From assembly GCA_017463155.1 (NCBI GenBank), contig JAFTPT010000053.1, positions 87,986 through 151,985 on the forward strand: 64,000 nt of DNA, given 5' to 3'. A model generated the notes under the pieces. That model was not told where the DNA came from, did not search any database, and saw nothing but the letters and a program-made list of their open reading frames with translations. Shown one piece after another: positions 1 to 8,894 of the stretch (position 1 is the first letter of the stretch; the number at the start of each line of letters is the position of its first letter). The stretch is from Blautia sp. GTDB taxonomy: Bacteria; Bacillota; Clostridia; Lachnospirales; Lachnospiraceae. The position numbers and the translations under genes are program-made.

Positions 1-1509
1 ATCGAGAGGAACATCGACAAGCTGTTTCTGAGCTACAACGTCGTGTGTGCCCATCCGTACCGGATCATGCGGAACGCCGACCTTACCATCGATGAGGATG
101 AAGCCGAGGACCTGCTGGTGGAGATCAAAAAACAGCTCAAAAAACGCCAGTGGGGCGAGGTCATCCGACTGGAAGTGGAGAAGGACATCGATGAGAGGCT
201 GCTGTCCGTTCTGACGACGGAATTCAGCATCAAGGAGGAAGACCTGTTCAGCATCGACGGCCCGCTTGACCTGACCATGCTCATGAAGGTCTACGCGCAG
301 GAGGGCTATGACGAATACAAGGAGCCGAAATACACGCCGGCTCCGGTCCCTGCCTTCCAGAATGACAGGAACCTGTTCGACGTGATCAGGGAGAAGGATA
401 TCTTCCTGCATCACCCGTATATGAGCTTTGACCCGGTCGTCAATTTTATCCGGCAGTCGGCAAAGGATCCGGATGTGCTCGCCATCAAGCAGACGCTGTA
501 CCGCGTCAGCGGCAATTCGCCCATCATCGCGGCCCTTGCGCAGGCGGCCGAGAACGGCAAGCAGGTATCGGTGCTGGTGGAGCTGAAGGCCCGTTTTGAC
601 GAGGAGAACAACATCGTCTGGGCGCAGATGCTTGAAAAGGCAGGCTGCCACGTGATCTACGGCCTGGTCGGCCTGAAGACCCACAGCAAGATCACACTGG
701 TCGTCCGACGGGAGGAGTCCGGGATCCGCCGCTATGTCCACATGGCGACGGGCAATTACAATGATTCCACGGCCAAGCTGTATACGGACTGCGGGATCTT
801 TACGTGCGACGAGCGCATCGGTGAAGACGCGACCGCGGTCTTCAACATGCTTTCCGGCTATTCAGAGCCAAAACACTGGAATAAACTGATCGTGGCTCCG
901 ATCTGGATGAAGGATCGTTTCCTGAAGCTGATCGCGCGGGAGGCGGAGAATGCGCGTAAGGGCATTCCGGCCGCCATCACCGCCAAGATGAACTCCCTCT
1001 GCGACCCGGTGATCATGGCAGCGCTTTACCAGGCATCGGCCTGCGGCGTGACCATCAATCTTCTCGTGCGCGGCATCTGCTGCCTGAAGGTGGGGATCCC
1101 CGGCGTCAGCGAGAACATCCATGTGCGTTCCATCGTAGGCAACTTCCTCGAGCACAGCCGCATCTTCTACTTCCAGAACGGCGGAAGCGAGGAGATCTAC
1201 ATGGGCAGCGCGGACTGGATGCCCAGGAACCTCGACCGCCGTGTGGAGATCGTCTTCCCGGTAGAGGACGAGGACATCAAGGAAGAACTGAAGCATATCC
1301 TGGACCTGGAATTCAGGGATAACGTAAAAGCACATCTGCTCCAGCCGGACGGAAGCTATATCAAGCAGGACAAGCGGGGGAAGACTCTCGTCAATTCCCA
1401 GATGGAGTTCTGCCGGGAAGCCACGGAGCAGGCTGAAAAGATCAAAAAACAGCCGGAGCACAGCAGAGTGTTCATACCGGCGGAACCGATGGAAATGGAG
1501 GAGCCGTAA
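1..1509 (+). CDS. ppk1: Polyphosphate kinase 1, C-terminal part (5' end outside window)
   Basis: Makes and degrades long-chain polyphosphate with ATP/ADP. The frame is open from base 1, so the N-terminal part of the usual roughly 700-residue enzyme lies outside the window and 502 residues are visible. The fragment carries the segment VHMATGNYN near fragment residue 246, which holds the phosphorylated histidine in PPK1, and EHSRIFYF near residue 386, which holds the second conserved active-site histidine, plus the late motif MGSADWMPRNLDRR. The antiporter gene follows 35 bases after the stop codon, so the two may be co-transcribed. Identification is secure; the start and promoter cannot be judged. 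Confidence 0.95.
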   Translation: MERNIDKLFLSYNVVCAHPYRIMRNADLTIDEDEAEDLLVEIKKQLKKRQWGEVIRLEVEKDIDERLLSVLTTEFSIKEEDLFSIDGPLDLTMLMKVYAQEGYDEYKEPKYTPAPVPAFQNDRNLFDVIREKDIFLHHPYMSFDPVVNFIRQSAKDPDVLAIKQTLYRVSGNSPIIAALAQAAENGKQVSVLVELKARFDEENNIVWAQMLEKAGCHVIYGLVGLKTHSKITLVVRREESGIRRYVHMATGNYNDSTAKLYTDCGIFTCDERIGEDATAVFNMLSGYSEPKHWNKLIVAPIWMKDRFLKLIAREAENARKGIPAAITAKMNSLCDPVIMAALYQASACGVTINLLVRGICCLKVGIPGVSENIHVRSIVGNFLEHSRIFYFQNGGSEEIYMGSADWMPRNLDRRVEIVFPVEDEDIKEELKHILDLEFRDNVKAHLLQPDGSYIKQDKRGKTLVNSQMEFCREATEQAEKIKKQPEHSRVFIPAEPMEMEEP

Positions 1510-1544
1510 GCACGGCGGTATATGGATAGGAGGGAGTACAGCGG

Positions 1545-2525
1545 ATGCTTGTACCTGTTTTATTGTTTCTGGTGGGACTTGTATGCCTTATCAAGGGCGG
1601 CGACTGGTTTGTGGACGGCGCGGTAGAGATCGCGCGGAGATTCCGGCTTCCTGAGCTCCTGATCGGGGCTACGGTCGTATCCATCGGGACGACGCTTCCG
1701 GAGGTCATGGTCTCCGTTACCAGCGCCGTACAGGGACACGGCGAGATCGCATACGGAAACGCGATCGGGTCCGTGATCTGCAATACAGCCCTGATCGCAG
1801 CCATCACACTGACCGTACGGCCGGGTAAGGCGGACCGGAAATCGCTTCGGATGCCGGTGATCTTCTTCTTTATCGCGGCAGTCTTTTATGCAGGTGTTGC
1901 CTATATAAGAGGATATTTTTCACGCCCTGTGGGGATCATCCTGCTGGCGATCTTCGTGGTCTACATGATCATGACCGTGCGGGACATGAAAAAGGGACAG
2001 TCCCCGGCTTCCGATGCCAAAGAGAGCGGACAGACGGATGGAAAGGAACCGTCCATGGCCATGAATCTCGTTAAGCTGGTGGTCGGAGCTGCTCTCATTG
2101 CCGTGGGAGCGAGACTACTGGTGGATAACGGTACACTGATCGCGCAGGCATTGGGTGTTCCGGAATCCGTGATCGCACTGACATTTGTGGCACTCGGCAC
2201 ATCCCTGCCTGAACTGGTGACGGCCATCACCTCCCTGGCAAAGGGGCACAGCTCCTTGTCCCTCGGCAACGTGATCGGTGCGAACCTTTTCAACCTGGTG
2301 CTGGTGAGCGGTGCTTCCGTCACGCTGGCCCCGTTCCCCATCCCGCAGAATTCCATGATCCGGGGAATGAATTCCTCCCTGGTGCTGGAATTCCCGGTGA
2401 TGTTCGCGGTCATGCTGATCCTGACGGTACCGGCTCTTCTGAAAGAGAAGCTGTACCGTGCACAGGGAATTCTGCTTCTTGCGATCTACGCAGCCTTCTG
2501 CGTGATCCAGTTTGTCGTTGTATAA
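1545..2525 (+). CDS. Calcium/sodium antiporter (CaCA family, YrbG-like)
   Basis: A 326-residue integral membrane protein that should exchange Ca2+ for Na+ or H+ across the cytoplasmic membrane. It has the two inverted alpha repeats of the CaCA superfamily: GTTLPEVMVS with GNAIGSVICN near residues 48-85, and GTSLPELVTA with GNVIGANLFN near residues 218-253; the acidic residues of each repeat bind the cation. Between the halves is a short charged loop (about residues 145-170). An AGGAGG-type site (aggagg at 1529-1534) precedes the ATG. Ion specificity cannot be read from sequence. Confidence 0.9.
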   Translation: MLVPVLLFLVGLVCLIKGGDWFVDGAVEIARRFRLPELLIGATVVSIGTTLPEVMVSVTSAVQGHGEIAYGNAIGSVICNTALIAAITLTVRPGKADRKSLRMPVIFFFIAAVFYAGVAYIRGYFSRPVGIILLAIFVVYMIMTVRDMKKGQSPASDAKESGQTDGKEPSMAMNLVKLVVGAALIAVGARLLVDNGTLIAQALGVPESVIALTFVALGTSLPELVTAITSLAKGHSSLSLGNVIGANLFNLVLVSGASVTLAPFPIPQNSMIRGMNSSLVLEFPVMFAVMLILTVPALLKEKLYRAQGILLLAIYAAFCVIQFVVV

Positions 2526-2599
2526 GCAGTATAAAACGTTGCCATTATTCTTTTTGTCTGAAGATTATCGGAAAAACCATTGTTTGTCTATATTTCCTA

Positions 2600-2628
2600 T
2601 TGACATACTATGAAATATAGTGTATGAT
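2600..2628 (+). promoter_or_regulatory. Sigma-A promoter of the amino-acid ABC importer
   Basis: TTGACA at 2600-2605 and TATGAT at 2623-2628 are separated by exactly 17 bases. The predicted leader is about 68 bases and starts with a small hairpin (ACCGGA/TCCGGT, 2642-2656). The start codon at 2703 is preceded by GAGGAGG. Confidence 0.85.
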
Positions 2629-2702
2629 TGCTTGTAACAGTACCGGAAGATCCGGTCAAACAGGCAACGCAGTCATTTTCATGACAGAAGAGGAGGACAA
2701 CA

Positions 2703-3632
2703 ATGAAGGGATTAAAACGGATCAGAAAGACAGCAGGCATCCTTCTGGCTGCAGCGCTCGCGGCAGGGATGATCACTTCCTACTGCGCGGCGGAAGAGCC
2801 TGAGGGCGTTGCGATCGACAAGGAAGCCTTTGATGGACTTCTTGCTTCCGGGATCGTCGCGGACGATGCGGACATTGAAGCGAACGAATGGGCTTCGGCC
2901 GTGAAGGAAGCAGGTGTTCTTCGGGTAGGCGGGACCAGGACGTCGTTCCTGTTCAGCCAGCTTGATGAGACGGACGACGGCGTCCGGGGTTTTGATGCAG
3001 GGCTGTACCAGCTGCTGACACGCTATATCCTCGGAGACGAGTCAAAATTTGAATTGACGCAGGTGGATTCCAGCACCCGTGAGTCCGTCCTGCAGAGTGA
3101 CCAGGTCGATGCGGTTTTTGCCACGTATTCCATCACCGACGCCCGCAAGGAAGTCATCTCGTTTGCGGGTCCTTACTACACCTCCAGACAGGCCGTGCTC
3201 GTGAAGGCCGGCAACGAGGAGATCAACGGTGTTGACAGTCTGGCAGGCAGGACCGTGGCAACACAGTCCGGCTCCACCGGTCCGGATATCCTTGCGGAAT
3301 ACGCGCCGGAAGCCATCGTACAGGAGTTCGGCACGGACCAGGAGGCACGTGCGGCTCTTGAGCAGGGACGTGTTGACGCGTATGTCACGGACTATACGCT
3401 GCTCCTCAACGCGATCGTCAAGAATCCGGATACCTATGAGATCTCCGGAGATGTCTTCGGTCCGGAGGATAATTACGGGATCGGGCTTCCTCTTGACTCC
3501 GATGGTGTGGCTTTTGTCAATGAATTCCTCGGCAAGATCGAAGAGGACGGAACCTGGAGCAAGCTGTGGCAGATCAGCCTTGGCGACCGTACCGGTATCG
3601 ACACGGCACCGGAGGCACCGGCGATCGGCTGA
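2703..3632 (+). CDS. Amino-acid ABC transporter solute-binding protein
   Basis: A 309-residue exported family 3 solute-binding protein that should deliver a polar amino acid, most likely glutamate given its resemblance in layout to GluB-type systems. Residues 1-30 are a signal peptide with a basic start and hydrophobic core. The fold signatures are VLRVGGTRTSF, GFDAGLYQLL, the YSITDARKEVISFAGPYY segment and GRTVATQSGSTG. The only cysteine near the cleavage site sits in TSYC, where the residue before Cys is Tyr rather than Gly/Ala/Ser, so a normal lipobox is missing; cleavage after CAA by signal peptidase I is an alternative. It is the first gene of a four-gene importer operon, separated from the permeases by a terminator-like hairpin. 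Confidence 0.88.
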   Translation: MKGLKRIRKTAGILLAAALAAGMITSYCAAEEPEGVAIDKEAFDGLLASGIVADDADIEANEWASAVKEAGVLRVGGTRTSFLFSQLDETDDGVRGFDAGLYQLLTRYILGDESKFELTQVDSSTRESVLQSDQVDAVFATYSITDARKEVISFAGPYYTSRQAVLVKAGNEEINGVDSLAGRTVATQSGSTGPDILAEYAPEAIVQEFGTDQEARAALEQGRVDAYVTDYTLLLNAIVKNPDTYEISGDVFGPEDNYGIGLPLDSDGVAFVNEFLGKIEEDGTWSKLWQISLGDRTGIDTAPEAPAIG

Positions 3633-3671
3633 AGAGACTTCACCGGATCAACAGTATAAAGAAATGAACGG

Positions 3672-3705
3672 GGGCTTTGGGAGGATCTCTCCCGAAGCCC
3701 TTTTT
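3672..3705 (+). terminator. Intergenic terminator-like hairpin between binding protein and permease genes
   Basis: A 12-bp stem (3672-3683 with 3689-3700, one G-U pair) and a 5-base loop are followed by TTTTT at 3701-3705. The next gene's ribosome binding site (GGAG, 3706-3709) begins directly after the T tract. This fits partial termination, giving more binding protein than permease. Confidence 0.8.
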
Positions 3706-3710
3706 GGAGA

Positions 3711-4376
3711 ATGACCATGAATATACAGGAACTGCTTGCACAGTACGGGGACAAGTATATACAGGCCCTTTTTACAACCTGGAAACTGACAGCGCTGGCT
3801 TTTCTTGCGGCTCTCATCATCGGGACTGTGGTCACGGTCCTGCGCGTAAGCCCGGTCCGGCCGCTCAGGATCGCCGGCGATCTCTATGTGCAGATCTTCC
3901 GGAACATTCCCGGCGCCGCACTTCTGATCCTACTAGTGTATGCGCTGCCGTACCTGAACGTGATCCTGTCCTATTTTACCTGTGTGCTGATCGCGACGGC
4001 CCTGATCCCGGCGGCTTTCTGTTCGGAGTACCTGATGGCCGGTATGAATACCATCTCTCCGGGGCAGATCGAGGCGGCCAGATCCCTTGGCATGACCTTT
4101 ACGCAGATCATCAGGAGGATCGTGATCCCGCAGTCGGTACGCTCCAGCATCCTGCCGCTCACCAATCTTCTGGTGGCGACCATGCTGACGACGGCGCTCG
4201 CCTCACAGGTGCCTATGAATCCCATGGACCTGACGGGACTGGTGTCCCATATCAACACCCACGCCGTGGGCGGAGTCACGGCCTTTCTGATCTCGGCGGT
4301 CCTGTATTGCCTGACCGCTGTTGTGATCGGACAGGCAGGCAACTGGCTTGACAGGAAAGTGAGGATCCTTCGATGA
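3711..4376 (+). CDS. Amino-acid ABC transporter permease (first subunit)
   Basis: A 221-residue membrane subunit of the importer, of the GluC/HisM type. The EAA loop that contacts the ATPase is visible as the segment EAARSLGMTFTQIIRRIVIPQS near residues 119-140 (quoted as motif EAARSLGM). Four to five hydrophobic segments surround it. Two in-frame ATGs (3711 and 3717) lie after the GGAG at 3706-3709; the second has the better spacing, so the protein may be two residues shorter. The stop overlaps the next start (ATGA), implying translational coupling to the second permease. Confidence 0.88.
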   Translation: MTMNIQELLAQYGDKYIQALFTTWKLTALAFLAALIIGTVVTVLRVSPVRPLRIAGDLYVQIFRNIPGAALLILLVYALPYLNVILSYFTCVLIATALIPAAFCSEYLMAGMNTISPGQIEAARSLGMTFTQIIRRIVIPQSVRSSILPLTNLLVATMLTTALASQVPMNPMDLTGLVSHINTHAVGGVTAFLISAVLYCLTAVVIGQAGNWLDRKVRILR

Positions 4377-5215
4377 AAGATACACGGGGTTCGATCCGGG
4401 AGGCATTGTACGAGGCTCCCGGACCGAAGATGCAGAAAAAGATCCTGGCTGCGACGGTCCTCTCACTGGCCGCCCTTTCTGTCCTTCTTTTCCTGATCAT
4501 CCGGATGTTCTATGAAAACGGACAGCTGGAGGGGCGATACTGGTCGTTTTTTACCAGGGCGACAACGTGGCGTTTTCTTGGGCAGGGCCTTCTCGGAACG
4601 CTGGAGGCGGCCCTGATCTCGGGAGCGATGGCATTTGCGGCCGGATTTCTTCTCATGCTCGGAAGGATCAGCCGTCACAGGATATGGAGGGGGATCTGTA
4701 CCTGCCTGGTGGAATTCACAAGGGGTGTCCCGACCCTTCTGTTCATCTATTTTTTCTTCCTGGTCGTACCGCAGCTTGGTATCAGGCTGGATTCGATCTG
4801 GAAGATCACGATGCCGGTGGCCATCTCGGCCTGCGGCGTTGTCGCGGAGGTACTGCGCTCCGGCGTCAACGCGGTCCCGAAGGGGCAGACGGAGGCTGCG
4901 CTTTCCCTTGGCATGAGGGACGGGAGCGTCTTCTTAAAAGTCGTTTTTCCCCAGGCGATCCGGTTCGTGATACCGGCCCTGATCTCGGAGCTGGTGATCG
5001 TTGTGAAGGATACGACATTCGCGTACGTCGTCAATTTCCCGGATCTTATGCAGAACGCGAGGGTGCTGATCTCAAACTATGACGCGATGCTTTCCGTTTA
5101 TCTGGTGGTCGCCGTGATCTATATCCTGATCAATTTTCTGCTGAACAAAGCGTCCGCTTCCATCGCGCGGCGCAGGAACAATGTGATCACAGATCCGCTT
5201 GAACTGGTTGACTGA
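4373..5215 (+). CDS. Amino-acid ABC transporter permease (second subunit)
   Basis: A 280-residue inner-membrane permease of the GluD/HisQ type that pairs with the upstream permease. It has an N-terminal cytoplasmic tail of about 20 residues, a first helix near residues 23-42, and the EAA motif [12 protein letters not shown] near residues 175-190 followed by [14 protein letters not shown]. It begins inside the stop of the previous gene (ATGA at 4373-4376), so the two subunits are probably made in equal amounts. Confidence 0.88.
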   Translation: MKDTRGSIREALYEAPGPKMQKKILAATVLSLAALSVLLFLIIRMFYENGQLEGRYWSFFTRATTWRFLGQGLLGTLEAALISGAMAFAAGFLLMLGRISRHRIWRGICTCLVEFTRGVPTLLFIYFFFLVVPQLGIRLDSIWKITMPVAISACGVVAEVLRSGVNAVPKGQTEAALSLGMRDGSVFLKVVFPQAIRFVIPALISELVIVVKDTTFAYVVNFPDLMQNARVLISNYDAMLSVYLVVAVIYILINFLLNKASASIARRRNNVITDPLELVD

Positions 5216-5237
5216 ACAAAAGGAGCATACAGAAGTT

Positions 5238-6011
5238 ATGGCGACAAAACAAAATGCGGAGAACACAAATGGGCAGGTTCCTGTGATCGAATTAAGACAT
5301 GTGGACAAGCATTACGGAGAACTGCATGTCCTTAATAACATCGATCTCAAGGTGATGAAGGGGGAGGTCGTCGTGATCATCGGGCCGTCCGGCTCCGGAA
5401 AATCCACCCTCTGCAGGACCATCAACCGGCTCGAGACCATCGACTCCGGAGAGATCCTGATCGAGGGAAACCCGATCCCCAGGGAGGGAAAGGAACTGGC
5501 GCGTATGAGGGCGCAGATCGGGATGGTATTCCAGTCCTTCAACCTGTTCGCGCACAGATCCATACTCGACAATGTGACCATGGGACCGACAGATGTCCTG
5601 AAGATCTCAAAGAAGGAGGCCCGGGAGGAAGCCATGCGCCTTCTGAAAAGAGTGGGCGTGGATTCACAGGCGGCCAAGGTCCCTGCGCAGCTGTCCGGCG
5701 GGCAGCAGCAGCGGGTGGCGATCGCAAGGTCCCTGGCCATGCATCCGAAGGCGATGCTGTTTGATGAGCCGACGAGCGCGCTGGATCCGGAGATGATCGG
5801 GGAAGTGCTGGATGTCATGACGGAGCTCGCCGGGGAAGGCATGACCATGGTGATCGTGACGCACGAGATGAATTTTGCAAGAAGAGTTGCAGACCGCGTC
5901 ATTTTTATGGACGGCGGAAGCATTATCGAAGAGAACACGCCGGAGCAGTTTTTTACAAATCCGACTTCACAGAGAGCGAAGGATTTCCTGAGCTCGATCG
6001 AAAACCATTGA
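5238..6011 (+). CDS. Amino-acid ABC transporter ATP-binding protein
   Basis: The 257-residue ATPase that powers the importer. It has Walker [10 protein letters not shown], a Q-loop (MVFQSFNLF), the ABC signature [15 protein letters not shown], Walker [13 protein letters not shown] and the switch histidine in VTHEM. I chose ATG 5238 because AGGAG at 5221-5225 lies upstream; the frame is open to a TTG at 5199 that would overlap the permease gene and has no ribosome site. It closes a binding protein-permease-permease-ATPase operon. Substrate specificity is inferred from the operon type only. Confidence 0.92.
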   Translation: MATKQNAENTNGQVPVIELRHVDKHYGELHVLNNIDLKVMKGEVVVIIGPSGSGKSTLCRTINRLETIDSGEILIEGNPIPREGKELARMRAQIGMVFQSFNLFAHRSILDNVTMGPTDVLKISKKEAREEAMRLLKRVGVDSQAAKVPAQLSGGQQQRVAIARSLAMHPKAMLFDEPTSALDPEMIGEVLDVMTELAGEGMTMVIVTHEMNFARRVADRVIFMDGGSIIEENTPEQFFTNPTSQRAKDFLSSIENH

Positions 6012-6024
6012 CAGGGATGATCGA

Positions 6025-6786
6025 ATGAGTACAATACGAATCGCAATTCCAGAGATCGATCAGAGAATGGAAAATTACACGAGGGCAGTATCTGAGGCCG
6101 GGATGGAGCCGATCGTCATCTCTGTCCAGAGCGAACAGGCAAAGAACCGGTTTCAGCAGGAGTATCTGGACGTATCGGAGTTCAGGATCGGCACATACGA
6201 CGGCCTGCTGCTTCCGGGGGGCGGCGACATTGCCCCTGGAAGGTACGGGCAGGAGAACAACGGAAGCTTTATGATCATGGAAGATCTGGACGAACTCCAG
6301 CTGTCCCTGCTGGATCTTTTTGTACGGGCACGAAAGCCCGTGCTAGGAATCTGCCGGGGGCATCAGCTGATCAACGTGTATTTCGGAGGCACGTTGATCC
6401 AGCATCTGGCGACATCGGACCGGCATGCACGGCTGTCGCTCGAGGACAGCGACAAAGTCCATGCCTGCAAGGCCGAAAAAGGCAGCTGGCTGGCGCGGCT
6501 GTACGGGGAATCGTTCATGCACAACAGCGCCCATCACCAGGCTGCGGACCGTCTGGGAGAAGATCTCGTTATTGACGGTGTCTGTCCTTCGGACGGCGTG
6601 ATCGAAGCCCTTCATCACGAAAGCCTCCCCGTGTACGGGGTGCAGTTCCATCCGGAACGGATGTGCTGTTCCCTGGCAAGGGATGACACGGTCGACGGAC
6701 TCCGGGTCTTCCGGCTTTTTTATCAGGTGTGTTATGCGAACATGGAGCGCCGGGGACGGACAGAATCTGAATTCCACGCTCTGTAA
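6025..6786 (+). CDS. Gamma-glutamyl-GABA hydrolase-like class I amidotransferase (peptidase C26)
   Basis: A 253-residue cytoplasmic hydrolase of the PuuD/peptidase C26 group, which cleaves gamma-glutamyl amides. The nucleophile elbow GICRGHQ places the catalytic Cys near residue 110, and QFHPER near residue 209 supplies the catalytic His. The oxyanion segment LLPGGGDIAP is present. It starts 13 bases after the importer ATPase gene, so it is probably in the same transcript; this suggests that the transporter may handle glutamate or a gamma-glutamyl compound, which is inference. Confidence 0.88.
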   Translation: MSTIRIAIPEIDQRMENYTRAVSEAGMEPIVISVQSEQAKNRFQQEYLDVSEFRIGTYDGLLLPGGGDIAPGRYGQENNGSFMIMEDLDELQLSLLDLFVRARKPVLGICRGHQLINVYFGGTLIQHLATSDRHARLSLEDSDKVHACKAEKGSWLARLYGESFMHNSAHHQAADRLGEDLVIDGVCPSDGVIEALHHESLPVYGVQFHPERMCCSLARDDTVDGLRVFRLFYQVCYANMERRGRTESEFHAL

Positions 6787-6873
6787 GCACCTGCGAAAAG
6801 CGCGGAGGGGATCTTTGATCGGATCTATTACCCGGAAAGCTATATGGTATAAGCGCAAAGGAAGAGGTTTATC

Positions 6874-7440
6874 ATGAGGATCGATTATCGTACGGAACGG
6901 TATGAAGCGGAGGTTCCGGTTGAAGCATTTACGGAAGACTGCGTGGATGTGGAGAAGTTTGTCGCATTCTGCCGGGAATGCCACAACCATGACCGCCTGT
7001 GGTCATGTCCGGAGTTTTCTTTTGATGCGAATGAATACTGGAAAAAATACTCCCGGTTAAAGCTTTTCGGCATCAAGATCCTGATGCCGGAGGAGGTCAC
7101 GGCAAAGGAATGGACAAAAGAGGAACGCGGTGAGATCATCGAGCAGACATTGTGGATCGAAAAACAAAAGCTGACAGAAGAACTGTTCGCGATGGAAAAG
7201 GAATACCCGGGGAGTATATCCCTTAGTGCCGGGTCCTGCCAGGTGTGCGGGAAGGATCACTGTGCCCGGATCGAGGGGAAACCCTGCAGGCATCCGGAAC
7301 AGCTTCGCTATTCGATCGAAGCTCTCGGAGGGGACGTCGGCCTTACGGTGACAAAGTATCTCGGCCTGGAACTGAAATGGATCGAGGGGGACCGGATCCC
7401 TCCATGGTTCATTCTGGTCGGGGGGCTTCTGCTTCCCTGA
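6874..7440 (+). CDS. DUF2284 predicted metal-binding protein
   Basis: A 188-residue cysteine-rich protein of the DUF2284 family, of unknown function. Visible metal-ligand candidates are CRECHNHDRLWSCP near residues 31-46 and CQVCGKDHC with a further CRHPEQLRYSIEALG segment near residues 117-145, which is the family hallmark. The last segment (CRHPEQ..S.EA.G) resembles the C-terminal motif of other corrinoid- or iron-sulfur-associated proteins. GGAAGAGG at 6860-6867 serves as ribosome site. Family assignment is firm; function is not known. Confidence 0.85.
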   Translation: MRIDYRTERYEAEVPVEAFTEDCVDVEKFVAFCRECHNHDRLWSCPEFSFDANEYWKKYSRLKLFGIKILMPEEVTAKEWTKEERGEIIEQTLWIEKQKLTEELFAMEKEYPGSISLSAGSCQVCGKDHCARIEGKPCRHPEQLRYSIEALGGDVGLTVTKYLGLELKWIEGDRIPPWFILVGGLLLP

Positions 7441-7458
7441 AATAACTGAAAAAATATC

Positions 7459-7494
7459 TTGATTTTGTCATTCATCTGGGCTAGTATAATACTA
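7459..7494 (+). promoter_or_regulatory. Promoter with overlapping 13-bp palindrome before PNPOx-like gene
   Basis: TTGATT (7459-7464) and TAGTAT (7482-7487) have a 17-base spacer; TATAAT at 7485-7490 overlaps. The palindrome TAGTATAATACTA (7482-7494) covers the -10 box and could be an operator for an unknown regulator. Confidence 0.6.
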
Positions 7495-7556
7495 TATGTA
7501 GTAGTGTTATGGTAACAATTCGAATAGATACAGCAGAACAGCAGGAGGAATGACCT

Positions 7557-7952
7557 ATGAGCAAAGTAAATGATTTCCTGACAGAAGCAGGCGTTTTTTT
7601 TCTGGCGACCGTGGACGGTGACCAGCCAAAGCTCCGCCCCCTCGGCGCACATTTTGAGATCGATGGAAAGATCCTGTTCGGCGTGGGCGATTTCAAGGCC
7701 GTGTACCGTCAGATGCAGGCAAATCCCAAGGTAGAGATCGTAGCATGTAAAAAAGATTCTCACTGGCTCCGTTACACCGGAAAAGCTGTCTTTGAAACCG
7801 ATGAAAAATACGAGAAGGCAGCACTCGAAGCGGCACCGCATCTCAAGAAGATCTACAACGAGGAGACCGGGCATCACATGATGATGTTCCATCTGGAGGA
7901 TGCGACGGCTGTCGATATCGCACTTATGGGAGAGGGCGAAAACCTGCTGTAA
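7557..7952 (+). CDS. Pyridoxamine 5'-phosphate oxidase family protein
   Basis: A 131-residue member of the split-barrel flavin-binding superfamily. The start VNDFLTEAGVFFLATVDGDQPKLRPLG, of which FFLATVDGDQP and RPLG are the diagnostic pieces, is typical of small PNPOx-like proteins from Clostridia, which bind FMN or a related flavin; the true vitamin B6 oxidase is longer. GCAGGAGGAATGACC precedes the ATG. It has its own promoter and seems monocistronic or joined to the next gene, which begins 39 bases downstream. The substrate is unknown. Confidence 0.85.
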   Translation: MSKVNDFLTEAGVFFLATVDGDQPKLRPLGAHFEIDGKILFGVGDFKAVYRQMQANPKVEIVACKKDSHWLRYTGKAVFETDEKYEKAALEAAPHLKKIYNEETGHHMMMFHLEDATAVDIALMGEGENLL

Positions 7953-7991
7953 GGCTGAAGGCAGGTACTGGAATTACGGAGGAGCAGAGAA

Positions 7992-8891
7992 ATGCAGGAG
8001 AAAAGTCATAGCAGAAAAGGCATGCTGATCGCGTTTTTTGTCTTTGCTGTCATCATGCTGGCGGGAACATGGGCGGTCAGTGCCAGGGCTGACACGTCGA
8101 CCGCATCGACAACCGTGAAGAGCGGTATGGTCAAGACCAAGGAAGGCATCCGCTTCTACAAAAAGGGCGAATACCTTAAGAACCAGTGGTATTATTTCAA
8201 CAAGAAGAAGTACTATCTGAAGGCAGACGGGTACGCGATCCGCAACTGCTTTGCCAAGGTGGACGGAAAATACTGGCTGTTTGACAGCAACAGCACGCTG
8301 GTCCGGCCTTCCAAGACCTCGATCGTCAAGGTGGCCTCCAATTACTGCTATGTCAACAAGAACGGAAATCCGGCCGGCAAGGGCTGGGTGACCATCGGGA
8401 CCAAGACTTATTATGTCTATGCCTGCGGCTATTGCGCAAAGAACAAGACCATCGACGGCATCAAGCTCGGCTCCAACGGCGTGGCGGATATTCCGGCCGA
8501 CAAACTGACGGCCAGGAGGCTCTGTGAGAAGTTCATCAGCAAGCACGCCGGAAGCAAAAAGAGCAAGAGGGACAAGTTCCGTGCCTGCTTTAACTATGTA
8601 CTGGCCTACCAGCGTTATACGCCCGGCCGGGATCCGAGAGGATATCCGAACAAGGGATGGCAGTACAAGGCCGCCATCGATGCGTTCAAGAGCCTGAAGG
8701 GCAACTGCTATACCTTTGCGGCCGTCATCGCCTGCATCGCGGATACGCTCGGCTATAATCCGTATGTGGTTACGATCAAGGCCGGTCATGGCTTTGTCAT
8801 GATCGACGGCAAGTATTATGACAATATGGGAGCACTCTTCGGGTCAAGCTCTCATTTCTCTTACAAAGTCAAGACCAAATTCAGGTATTGA
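7992..8891 (+). CDS. Secreted transglutaminase-like protein with cell-wall-binding-type repeats
   Basis: A 299-residue exported protein. Residues 1-35 form a signal peptide or anchor (hydrophobic core near 12-30, then ARA/DTS). Residues 45-150 contain aromatic, lysine-rich repeats (FYKKGEYLKNQWYYF, KVDGKYWLF, TKTYYVYACGY) that resemble choline/glucan-binding repeats. Residues 170-299 carry a transglutaminase-like fold with Cys in KGNCYTFAAV (about 238), His in KAGHGFVMID (about 262) and Asp in KYYDNMG (about 275). Related proteins are peptidases or cross-linkers at the cell surface. GGAGGAG at 7979-7985 is the ribosome site. It converges on the polymerase gene with a 3-base gap and no visible terminator. 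Confidence 0.82.
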   Translation: MQEKSHSRKGMLIAFFVFAVIMLAGTWAVSARADTSTASTTVKSGMVKTKEGIRFYKKGEYLKNQWYYFNKKKYYLKADGYAIRNCFAKVDGKYWLFDSNSTLVRPSKTSIVKVASNYCYVNKNGNPAGKGWVTIGTKTYYVYACGYCAKNKTIDGIKLGSNGVADIPADKLTARRLCEKFISKHAGSKKSKRDKFRACFNYVLAYQRYTPGRDPRGYPNKGWQYKAAIDAFKSLKGNCYTFAAVIACIADTLGYNPYVVTIKAGHGFVMIDGKYYDNMGALFGSSSHFSYKVKTKFRY

Positions 8892-8894
8892 TGA

